In this document: positions 16,412-23,303 of the stretch, piece by piece
Layout: each line of letters begins with the position of its first letter
How positions within the stretch are numbered: position 1 is the stretch's first letter
NCBI GenBank assembly: GCA_964653435.1
Contig: CAZZFA010000034.1
Coordinates: 1-50,462, forward strand
Reading direction: 5' to 3'
DNA from: CAZMVY01 sp964653435
GTDB taxonomy: Bacteria; Planctomycetota; Phycisphaerae; UBA1845; PWPN01
Length of the DNA stretch: 50,462 bases
Notes under the pieces: model-generated
The model's database searches: none
The model's input: only the letters and a program-made list of their open reading frames with translations
Told to the model about the DNA's origin: nothing
Program-made: the position numbers and the translations under genes

Positions 16412-17239
16412 TCAGCCGCGCGGGCCCACCGGAGCGGCCGGCGGCCGACGGTCCTCCTGCCGCGGCCGCAGCAGGTCCGGGCTCGGTGGCCGAATCGTAT
16501 CAAAAGGCACGGCGTCGGGCGCCATCACCCCGCCCGACATAACGAGCTTGACGGCCTCCTCAACCGTCAGATCGGTTTCCGAGACCAGCTCGACGGGCAT
16601 GATCTGCGTGTAGCCGACCATCGGGTTGGGAGTGGTCGCGATAAAGACGACGGCCAGGTCCCGGCCGGTGTCCTTGTCCTTGATGATCGACGTCAGGAAG
16701 CCGATGCTCTTCATTCCCGGGCGGAAGAACTCGACCAGCACCACGCGGCTGCCCGACAGGTCGTTACTGCTGGCGACCGTGGAAATGATCTGCTTGGTGG
16801 CGCGATACACGGTCTTGGCCACGGGGACGCGGTCGACGAGCCGTTCAAGCCCGGCCAGGACGCGGAGACCGACGACGTGGCTGGTCAGCAACCCCAGCAG
16901 ATACAGCAGGAACAGCGTCAGAAACACCGCCAGAACCGACACCAGCAGAGGCGATCCGCCGTGATCGGGAGAGGGAACCAGCCAGGGCTTGACGAAGTCG
17001 GGGATCGGGCTCCTGGGGTTCTCGGCGGACATGCGAGCGCCCCAGACGGCAAGCGGCTCGGTCGCGTCCTTCATCAGGTTGAAGACGAACTTGAGCACGG
17101 CCCAGGTGACCCAGATCGGCAGGACGGTGAGGACGCCGGCCATGATGCGGGTGCGAAGCAGGCCGCGCAGCGCCGCCCACATGGCCTTGCCGGAGGCCTG
17201 TCTCAGCGAGAGTGGTTTGGGATCGCTTGCCACGGCCAT
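16412..17239 (-). CDS. DUF502 family membrane protein
   Basis: A 275-residue inner-membrane protein of the DUF502 family. Two membrane spans are visible: one near 30-55 (TRIMAGVLTVLPIWVTWAVLKFV) and one near 100-125 (PLLVSVLAVFLTLFLLYLLGLL). A conserved soluble domain follows, with VPVAKTVYRATKQI and an FIATTPNPMVGYTQI segment. Function is unknown; related plant proteins are called LIKE-COV. ATG at 17239 is chosen because the upstream GTG lacks a good ribosome-binding site. The last 30 residues are Pro/Arg-rich. It lies between ilvB and ilvN on the same strand. Confidence 0.82.
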   Translation of the reverse strand: MAVASDPKPLSLRQASGKAMWAALRGLLRTRIMAGVLTVLPIWVTWAVLKFVFNLMKDATEPLAVWGARMSAENPRSPIPDFVKPWLVPSPDHGGSPLLVSVLAVFLTLFLLYLLGLLTSHVVGLRVLAGLERLVDRVPVAKTVYRATKQIISTVASSNDLSGSRVVLVEFFRPGMKSIGFLTSIIKDKDTGRDLAVVFIATTPNPMVGYTQIMPVELVSETDLTVEEAVKLVMSGGVMAPDAVPFDTIRPPSPDLLRPRQEDRRPPAAPVGPRG

Positions 17240-17664
17240 CACATCATCCGTATGCACGCTTCGTTGCACAAGGGGGCGTTCCGCGGAAGACGTCGGGCGC
17301 TCGCTGGCGCTTCGCGTTCTGTTTCGGGCGCTCGCTGGCGCTTCGCATTCCGTTTCGGGCGCTCGCTTGCGCTTCGCGTTCTGTTCGGGCGCTCGCTTGC
17401 GCTTCGCGTTCTGTTTCGGGCGCTCGCTCGCGCTTCGCGTTCCGTTCGGGCGCTCGCTTGCGCTTCGCGTTCTGTTCGGGCGCTCGCTTGCGCTTCGCGT
17501 TCTGTTCGGGCGCTCGCTCGCGCTTCGCGTTCTGTTTCGGGCGCTCGCTTGCGCTTCGCGTTCCGTTTCGGGCGCTCGCTCGCACTTCGCGTTCTGTTCG
17601 GGCGCTCGCTGGCGCTTCGCGTTCTGTTGTACGGCCGGGACAGGCCCGACCGCTCATTTGCCGC
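17240..17664. other. intergenic region filled by a minisatellite
   Basis: The gap between the ilvB stop and the DUF502 start is almost entirely the 30/31-bp array at 17295-17629. No stop codon occurs in several frames, so long open frames cross it, but these translate the repeat and are not genes. Confidence 0.8.
17295..17629. repeat. 30/31-bp tandem repeat, 11 copies
   Basis: Eleven contiguous units with consensus GGGCGCTCGCT(T/C/G)GCGCTTCGCG then TTCTGTT(T)C. Lengths run 31, 31, 30, 31, 30, 30, 30, 31, 31, 30 and a final unit, differing only by one T. Variation sits at three positions (TT/TC/TG after CGC; CT/CC; T2/T3), so copies are nearly identical. There are no spacers, so it is not a CRISPR. 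On the minus strand each unit reads as an Arg/Lys/Ala-rich peptide. Confidence 0.95.
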
Positions 17665-19398
17665 TTACGACAGTCCGCCCATCTCCATCTCGTGAAGGCT
17701 CTTGCCGACGCTGACCATGGGGTACACGTTCTCATTCGGGTCCACGTGGACATCCAGCACGACCGGGCCCGGCGTGTCGAGCATGGTCCGGATCGCGCCG
17801 GGCACCTCGCTCTTCTCGCGGACGGCGATGCCCCTGGCGCCGAATGCCTCGGCCACGCGGGCGTAATCGGGGTTGCACATCTTCGAGGCGACGTAGCGTT
17901 TGCCGTAGAAGAGCTCCTGCCACTGACGGACCATGCCCTGGAAGTGGTTGTTGAGGATGACCACCTTGACCGGGACCTGGTACTCGACGGCGGTAGCCAG
18001 CTCCATGAGGGTCATGGCGAAGCTGCCGTCGCCGTCCACGTCAATGACCGTGCGATCCGGCCGGCCGAAGGCCGCGCCGATGGCCGCGGGAAAGCCGAAG
18101 CCCATCGTGCCCAGCCCGCCGGACGTGATGATCTGCCGCGGGTAGCGCCAGCGATAGAACTGCGCGGTCCACATCTGATGCTGGCCGACACCCGTGGCGA
18201 TGATCGCCTCGCTGCGGGTCGCCTCGCAAAGCTGCTCGATCACGTATTGGGGCTTGAGGTTCGTCGAGCGGCGGTCGTACTTGAACGGGTACTTGCGCTT
18301 CCACTGAGCGATCTGCTCGAACCAGGCCGTCCGCTCGCGGTGCTCGATCAGCGGGAGCAGTTCGGCCAGGATCGCGCGGGCGTCGCCCACGACGGGAATA
18401 TCGACATCGACGTTCTTGCTGATGCTCGATGGATCCACGTCCACGTGGATGATCCGCGCATGGGGCGCGAAGGTCTCGAGCTTTCCCGTGACGCGGTCGT
18501 CGAAGCGGGCGCCGACGGCGATGAGCAGGTCGCAGTTCTGCACGGAGTAGTTCGCGTAGGCGCTGCCGTGCATCCCCAGCATGTGCAAGGCAAGCCGTTC
18601 GTCGGCGACCTCGTCAAACGCCCCCATGCCGAGCAGGGTCGTGGTGACGGGGATGTTCGCCTTGCGGGCCAGCTCACGAAGAACGTCGGAGGCGCCGGAA
18701 ACGATCACGCCGCCGCCGACATAGAGCACCGGGCGCTGGCTGGCGTTGATGGCCTCGGCCGCCAGCCGGATCTGCCGCATGTTGCCGCGCGTGCGGGGCT
18801 TGTACCCGGGCAGATCGATCTCCACCTGGTCGGGCACGGGCATCATCTGCGCCTGCACGTCCTTGGGAATGTCCACGAGCACGGCCCCGGGGCGGCCGGT
18901 TGAGGCAATGTGAAAGGCCTCCTTCACGATGCGGGGCAGGTCCTGCACCCGCTTCACGAGAACGTTGTGCTTCGTGACGGGGCGGGTCACGCCCGTGACA
19001 TCGGCCTCCTGAAACGCGTCGTTGCCGATGGCCGCCGTGGCCACCTGCCCCGTGAACGCCACGACCGGCACGCTGTCCATGTTGGCCGTCGCCAGCGCGG
19101 TCACGAGGTTCGTCGCACCCGGGCCGCTGGTGGCAATGACGACGCCCACCTTGCCGGTCGCCCGCGCATAGCCGTCGGCCATGTGGCCCGCGCCCTGCTC
19201 ATGCCGGCTGAGCACGAACTTGATGGGGCTCTGGTAAAAAGCGTCGAACGTCGGCAGGATGGCCCCGCCGGGGTAGCCGAAGGCGATCTCCACGCCCTGT
19301 TCAATCAGGGTCTGGTGGAAAAGCTGCGCCCCGCTTCGTTGGTGCGAGGATGTCTGCGCAGCTTCTGCCGGGATGGGCGATTGCGTCTGAGACGCCAT
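17665..19398 (-). CDS. ilvB: acetolactate synthase large (catalytic) subunit
   Basis: A 577-residue thiamine-diphosphate enzyme that makes acetolactate or acetohydroxybutyrate, the first common step of valine/leucine/isoleucine synthesis. The N-terminal domain has FGYPGGAILPTFDAF and the catalytic Glu in RHEQGAGHMADGYARA; the C-terminal TPP motif is DVDGDGSFAM through VVILNN. Length is normal. ATG at 19398 has AAAGGA upstream; an ATG ten codons earlier lacks one. Upstream leader hairpins may regulate it. Its usual partner ilvN lies further along the same strand. Confidence 0.96.
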   Translation of the reverse strand: MASQTQSPIPAEAAQTSSHQRSGAQLFHQTLIEQGVEIAFGYPGGAILPTFDAFYQSPIKFVLSRHEQGAGHMADGYARATGKVGVVIATSGPGATNLVTALATANMDSVPVVAFTGQVATAAIGNDAFQEADVTGVTRPVTKHNVLVKRVQDLPRIVKEAFHIASTGRPGAVLVDIPKDVQAQMMPVPDQVEIDLPGYKPRTRGNMRQIRLAAEAINASQRPVLYVGGGVIVSGASDVLRELARKANIPVTTTLLGMGAFDEVADERLALHMLGMHGSAYANYSVQNCDLLIAVGARFDDRVTGKLETFAPHARIIHVDVDPSSISKNVDVDIPVVGDARAILAELLPLIEHRERTAWFEQIAQWKRKYPFKYDRRSTNLKPQYVIEQLCEATRSEAIIATGVGQHQMWTAQFYRWRYPRQIITSGGLGTMGFGFPAAIGAAFGRPDRTVIDVDGDGSFAMTLMELATAVEYQVPVKVVILNNHFQGMVRQWQELFYGKRYVASKMCNPDYARVAEAFGARGIAVREKSEVPGAIRTMLDTPGPVVLDVHVDPNENVYPMVSVGKSLHEMEMGGLS

Positions 19399-19436
19399 GG
19401 TTTTTATCCTTTCCAATAGGGTTCCCATGGTGAGGC

Positions 19437-19506
19437 GCCGGCCGCGCGGCCGGACCGGGTGAAGCCGTCGTCAAACGGCGGGCCGCCCGTTCCAGACGGG
19501 AACGGG
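19437..19506 (-). promoter_or_regulatory. ilvB leader with consecutive hairpins
   Basis: Between the promoter and the ilvB start the minus strand shows CCCGTTCC / GGAACGGG (19499-19506 with 19486-19493, 5-nt loop), a GCCGTC-type stem near 19463-19482 and a long GGCCGCGCGGCC-like palindrome at 19437-19455. No leader peptide rich in Ile/Val/Leu codons was recognised, so an attenuator role is only a possibility. Confidence 0.4.
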
Positions 19507-19578
19507 TCGCCCACCACCCGAACACCTCGCTCGATTCACTTGTCAGCGACCGGGACCGTTTGTCCGATCGTCAGGGGT

Positions 19579-19607
19579 ATTATACTCGCCGTTTCCTTCA
19601 TCGCCAG
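19579..19607 (-). promoter_or_regulatory. candidate promoter of ilvB
   Basis: On the minus strand a perfect TATAAT (19584-19579) lies 16-17 bases after a weak -35 (TGGCGA or CTGGCG, 19607-19601). The predicted transcript would carry a leader of about 175 nt before the ATG at 19398. Confidence 0.4.
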
Positions 19608-19901
19608 GATCGCACGCGGTGTTGAGGCGCCGGGCCGGCGGCCCCCGCTCTCGCCCGCCAGGACACGGGCTGCTGGGGCAATCGGTTGCATGGCTGATTC
19701 GCCCCGAAACGGTTCCATGTACGTTCATGGGCCGTCGTTTTCGCCCCCACGGAGCTGTTGCGGGCTGGGCACATCCAGACCGGCGCGGATCGACATTACG
19801 CAGGCACAGATAAATATGCATTATTAGTACATGACGCATCGGATGCACATGGCCCGCCGGTCGGGGCCTCAAAAAAGTTGCGTCGGCGACCATTTGAAGC
19901 G

Positions 19902-19931
19902 TTGACAGCCCCGGCGGATGGCCGCTATACT
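19902..19931 (+). promoter_or_regulatory. sigma70-type promoter
   Basis: TTGACA (19902-19907), an 18-base spacer and TATACT (19926-19931). The predicted start is about 19938-19939, exactly where a 9-bp closing stem begins. It drives either an independent small RNA or the long leader of the pseudopilin gene at 20430. Confidence 0.65.
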
Positions 19932-19937
19932 GATTAG

Positions 19938-20057
19938 AGGTTACGGGTTATTATTGCCCTGTCCGCAGGATATGCCGGACTCGAGCGGAAGGGCTGACGT
20001 GGCGTAAGCCTGTTCTCATATTATTCTCGATACATAAGCTGTTCCCACCCCGTAACC
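19938..20057 (+). ncRNA. candidate structured RNA, unknown family
   Basis: GGTTACGGG (19939-19947) pairs with CCCGTAACC (20049-20057) and closes a 119-nt element starting at the predicted transcription start. Inside are GCCCT/AGGGC (19956-19960 with 19989-19993) enclosing GTCCG/CGGAC (19961-19965 with 19976-19980), and a GGC-GTAA-GCC tetraloop hairpin (20001-20010). It does not match SRP RNA, 5S, tmRNA, 6S or riboswitch consensus patterns I can recall. No T-tract terminator follows, so it could instead be the 5' leader of the downstream gene. Confidence 0.35.
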
Positions 20058-20429
20058 CGCCAACGTTGTGGTACGTCAAGGCCGCACGGCTCATGCTGTG
20101 TCCGGCGGGCAGCCGTGCCCGGAGGCCGCACAGGCCCTTGTGTCAGCTTCGGGATTTCGCGTCAGGTCGGCGACGCTCGCCGACCGCGATTTCGTTTTCG
20201 GTCGTGTACCGCCGGTTGGCCTCGGTCGGCGGGATATGCGGAGGTGGTTTCGACGGACGATTCGTGATGCGGCCGGAGGATGCCCGGCAGGCCGGGCGTC
20301 GCCCCGTCGGCAGACGGGCGGATGGTAGTCCAGCCATCATCAGTTTTTCTTAATACTCGGCATGGCCGCCGAACGGATCGCCTCGCAGGAAACCCGCCGC
20401 GAAATGGCCAAAGTGCAGGAGGTGTTACC

Positions 20430-21332
20430 ATGAGGCGCAAAGCGTTTACTCTGATCGAACTGCTCGTGGTGGTGGCGATTATCGCCCTGCTCATCAGCAT
20501 CCTGCTGCCGAGCCTCGCCCGGGCCCGCGAATTGTCGAAACGGGCCGTGTGCGCGGCGAACCTCAAGGGCATCGGGACGGCGTGCGCCACGTATGCCAAC
20601 GACAATGAGCAGACATACCCGGTGCCGGCTGCCGCTCCCGCGACGGCCACCAACGGGCAGTGCGCGGTCACGTACGCAGGCAAGATCGGCTACCTGCGTC
20701 TGTACAACAACGGCAAGGGCGTATCGGACTCCAACTCGACCCAGCTTGGCACAACCCGGTGCTTCTGGATGCTCGTTCGCGACGGAGCGACGGCGCCCAA
20801 GCAGTTCATCTGCCCGAGCACGGACGGTGTGGCCAACTCGGACGACCAGCCGACCCTGTATGTGGACTTCGGCGTGGGCGACGGCAGCCAGTCGACGGTA
20901 GAGAACTACAAGCAGATTTCCTACGGCATCCAGGTTCCCTGGGGCCAGGTCGGCAAGCCGACGACCGAGCGCGAGACCCGTATGGCGCTGGCCGCCGACA
21001 AGGGCTGGTACAGCGCGACGGTGGACGGCGGGCTGTCGCTGCCCAACAACATCACATTCCCGGCGCAGCGGGATTCGAACAGCTCACCGGATGACTGGCG
21101 GATGTTCAACTCGCCCAACCACGGCGGCTTCACCGAGGGCGAGGGCCAGAACGTGCTCTTCGCGGACTTCCACGTGGACTTCGACAAACGGCCGCTCTCC
21201 GGCGTGGCGTTGGACAACATCTACACCCGGTGGAACAGCGCGGCCGCTCCGAACGCAATTGATCGCGTGCAAGGCCAGACGGGACCAAACGCCGCCCCGT
21301 ATGGCGATACCGATACGCTGATCTACCCGTAA
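20430..21332 (+). CDS. prepilin-type protein with FAD(G/F)H-like C-terminus
   Basis: A 300-residue pseudopilin-like protein. It begins MRRKAFTLIELLVVVAIIALL: a five-residue basic leader, a prepilin peptidase site before FTLIE and a hydrophobic helix to about 28, then ARARELSKRAVCAANLKGIG. The C-terminal part has NHGGFTEGEGQNVLFADFHV, the site where relatives have an H-x9-DG or FADGHV motif; here Phe replaces Gly. The start is supported by GGAGGT seven bases upstream. A strong terminator follows at 21413-21448. It is a paralogue of the proteins at 5563 and 29622. Confidence 0.85.
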   Translation: MRRKAFTLIELLVVVAIIALLISILLPSLARARELSKRAVCAANLKGIGTACATYANDNEQTYPVPAAAPATATNGQCAVTYAGKIGYLRLYNNGKGVSDSNSTQLGTTRCFWMLVRDGATAPKQFICPSTDGVANSDDQPTLYVDFGVGDGSQSTVENYKQISYGIQVPWGQVGKPTTERETRMALAADKGWYSATVDGGLSLPNNITFPAQRDSNSSPDDWRMFNSPNHGGFTEGEGQNVLFADFHVDFDKRPLSGVALDNIYTRWNSAAAPNAIDRVQGQTGPNAAPYGDTDTLIYP

Positions 21333-21412
21333 AGGCGGGCAGCAGCGGAAAGGAGTGGTATCTCGCGTGAGAGATGGCCGGCCTCCAGCCGGCAACCCAA
21401 CTGCCAAGAAAG

Positions 21413-21448
21413 ACCGGCGGCGACCTTGCGGTCGTCGCCGGTTTTTTT
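21413..21448 (+). terminator. intrinsic terminator
   Basis: ACCGGCGGCGACC (21413-21425), loop TTGC, GGTCGTCGCCGGT (21430-21442; one G-T pair), then seven T residues. It lies 80 bp after the pseudopilin stop. Confidence 0.9.
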
Positions 21449-21588
21449 GGCACTGCGTCGATCGCTATTCCATCGGTCGGCAGGAGGGCCCTCCAGGGCC
21501 CGACCAGGCCAACCTTCCTTCCGGGGGACACTATTCCGCTCTTGACCGCCGTCAAGGCGGTGCGGCCCGGCCGGGGCTATGATCCGGC

Positions 21589-22005
21589 ATGAATCTTGCG
21601 CACGAAAGCCACCATCCGGAAGCAGTCGGCAACCCGGGAGAGCACACCGAGCGTAACCTCCGTGCGCTCCACCGCGACTTGAAGACCCTGGCGATCTTCA
21701 TTGATGTGTACTGCGAACACCGGCATGTTCATGCAGAGAAGAAACGCGTCGCGCTCAAGACGCACGATGTCGAGGCCATCGCCGGCAAACCGATCGTGTT
21801 GTGCGAGGCCTGCCGCAAGCTGCTTGCCCACGCATTTGTGAAGCGGTCGAACTGCCCGATGAATCCAAAGCCGGCATGTAAAAAATGCCCGAATCACTGC
21901 TATCACCCGAGCTACCGCCAGAGAATCCGGGAAGTGATGCGTTTCTCCGGGCGCAGGCTCGTACTGAGCGGACGGCTCGACTACCTCTATCACCTCCTGT
22001 TCTGA
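21589..22005 (+). CDS. YgbA-like (nitrous oxide-stimulated promoter family) protein
   Basis: A 138-residue cysteine-rich cytoplasmic protein resembling Escherichia coli YgbA: IFIDVYCEHRH near 37-47, LCEACRKLLAHA near 71-82, CPMNPKPACKKCPNHCYHP near 89-107 and REVMRFSGRRLVL near 114-126. The conserved pairs CxxC, CxxCxxxC and the HCY-RxxIRxVMRxSG ending define the family. In enterobacteria its expression is linked to nitrosative stress; the biochemical role is not established, and metal or Fe-S binding is a guess from the Cys pattern. ATG at 21589 gives an N-terminus slightly longer than E. coli; its ribosome-binding site is weak. Confidence 0.8.
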   Translation: MNLAHESHHPEAVGNPGEHTERNLRALHRDLKTLAIFIDVYCEHRHVHAEKKRVALKTHDVEAIAGKPIVLCEACRKLLAHAFVKRSNCPMNPKPACKKCPNHCYHPSYRQRIREVMRFSGRRLVLSGRLDYLYHLLF

Positions 22006-22181
22006 TCGTCGATGCGATGGGAAGGCGGCGGGCTTCGACGTATCCCCCATGAGGCGTCGGAAACCCAGCCCGCTGCGTAACGGACCATGCCCGAACCATC
22101 CATGCGACCCTTCCGAGTCGGCCGCCGTATAATACCAGGGCGCCCGGTTCTCGCGCGGAAACGCTCCGCCTGGAGGTCGCC

Positions 22182-22484
22182 ATGAGCAGAATGTACCCGG
22201 CACTCGCGCAACTGGTAAGCATGCCCGGATGGGGCGAACTGCTGATTATCGCCTTCATCGGCCTGCTCTTGTTCGGAAAACGGCTCCCCGAGGTGGGAAG
22301 ATCCCTCGGTAAGGGCATTGTGGAGTTCAAGAAGGGCCTCCGCGGCGTGGAGGACGAGATCGAGGATGCGGTGAACCGCCCATCCTCCGACCGTGCCCTG
22401 CCCCGTAGCAGCGACACATACGAGGCCGCCGCGACACACGAACACCCGGCCACGGAGAAGACGCACACGCCGCCGGGACCCTAG
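22182..22484 (+). CDS. tatA: Sec-independent protein translocase TatA/TatE
   Basis: A 100-residue TatA-type protein: an N-terminal membrane helix (about 16-33, WGELLIIAFIGLLLFGKRLP), the conserved Phe-Gly hinge (FGKRLPEVGRSLGKG) and an amphipathic helix (about 38-56, IVEFKKGLRGVEDEI), then a polar disordered tail. It forms the pore-like part of the twin-arginine translocon in the inner membrane. ATG at 22182 has GGAGGT five bases upstream. No tatC or tatB is nearby, so it must pair with genes elsewhere. Confidence 0.92.
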   Translation: MSRMYPALAQLVSMPGWGELLIIAFIGLLLFGKRLPEVGRSLGKGIVEFKKGLRGVEDEIEDAVNRPSSDRALPRSSDTYEAAATHEHPATEKTHTPPGP

Positions 22485-22691
22485 TCGCCTTCCTGCCTCG
22501 CCGACTGCCCCCATTTCCCGGCCGGCAATCCCGTGTCCCGTGCGTACAACCGCGCCGCCACCGCCACGACAACGAACAGGGTCTCGGCGCCGTCGTCATC
22601 CCGGGCGCTTCTGCCCGCGTACAGCGGCCATCCGCCACAGCCCGGACACGCGCGCACCATTCCACGCACATTTCGCCGCAAGAATCCATTC

Positions 22692-22919
22692 CCCCGGCCG
22701 GGCACGCCGCTGAACCTGGAGGACGCCCGGCGATTGGCGGCCGGTTACGTGGAGCATTACAACACGGTCCCGCTGCACAGCGCGATCGGCTACGTGCCCC
22801 CGGCGGATAAGCTGACCGGGCGGGAGCCGGTGGTCTTTGCCGAGGGGGATCGCAAGCTGGACGAGGCCCGGGCGCGTCGAGAAGTGGCCCGGCAAGCGAC
22901 GCGAGTCGCCGTGGCCTGA
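22692..22919 (+). pseudogene. C-terminal fragment of an integrase-core (IS3-like) transposase
   Basis: About 75 codons encode the end of an rve-type transposase: PGTPLNLEDARRL, then VEHYNTVPLHSAIGYVPPAD and KLTGREPVVFAEGDRKLDEARARRE. The EYYNTxRLHSAIGY-type motif is near the end of IS3-family integrase domains; the usual Arg is Pro here. Upstream sequence in the same frame shows no catalytic DDE region, so the gene is truncated at its 5' side. It is a remnant of a lost insertion sequence. Confidence 0.75.
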
Positions 22920-23303
22920 GCCAGGCCGGAAAGAAATTGGCTGTGCGAGCTGGCAGGTACTATCATGAAGCGCGACCCGGGCGGAGTACAGGGCTCCGGT
23001 GGGAACCGACGCGAGCGCCGCCCCAGGGGCCAGGACCGGAAGGGCCGACGGCAGGAAGCCTGTGCCGCCCATCGTTCCCATCCCTTCGGGATTGATAAAC
23101 CCTTCGCGGGGAAGCCGCGAGCGGAAACAACATTCGATCCGGGAGACGGTCTCCCGGACAGGTGTATCTCGGAAAGTCCGGTTCTCCATTTCAGGCTGAA
23201 CCAGGACACAAGGAAGCGAGCGAGATATGAGTGACGGCCCTTTTCACCCATTACCCTGCGGTCTGCAATCTTCGCACGAAAAGGGTGCCGGAGGCGGTGC
23301 ATC
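22920..23303. other. probable right end of a decayed insertion sequence, no gene
   Basis: This 384-bp stretch follows the transposase fragment. Short open frames on both strands lack ribosome-binding sites and family features. A peptide-like stretch ISESPVLHFRLNQDTRKR near 23168-23221 looks like non-coding DNA that commonly trails such transposases (recollection). No terminal inverted repeats or target duplication could be paired. Confidence 0.35.

Larger units (their letters stand above)
19399..20429. other. 1-kb gene-free region with leader, promoters and candidate RNA
   Basis: It contains the ilvB leader and promoter on the minus strand (19399-19607), an ATGCATTATTA motif shared with the regulator promoter (19816-19826), a plus-strand sigma70-like promoter (19902-19931) with a candidate structured RNA (19938-20057), and a further 8-bp stem (20084-20091 with 20111-20118). 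Short open frames at 20066-20353 show no family features or ribosome-binding sites. Confidence 0.6.

Noticed and set aside
17295..17629. CRISPR array
   Set aside because: Units are contiguous with no unique spacers, and no cas gene is in the window.
20066..20353. 95-codon plus-strand frame
   Set aside because: No ribosome-binding site, overlaps inverted repeats, and composition does not look coding.
21066..21080. GGGATTCGAAC, another T-loop-like string
   Set aside because: Inside the pseudopilin coding sequence with no cloverleaf partners.
22128..22133. TATAAT upstream of tatA
   Set aside because: A perfect -10 string but no acceptable -35 at 16-18 bases, so not listed as a promoter.
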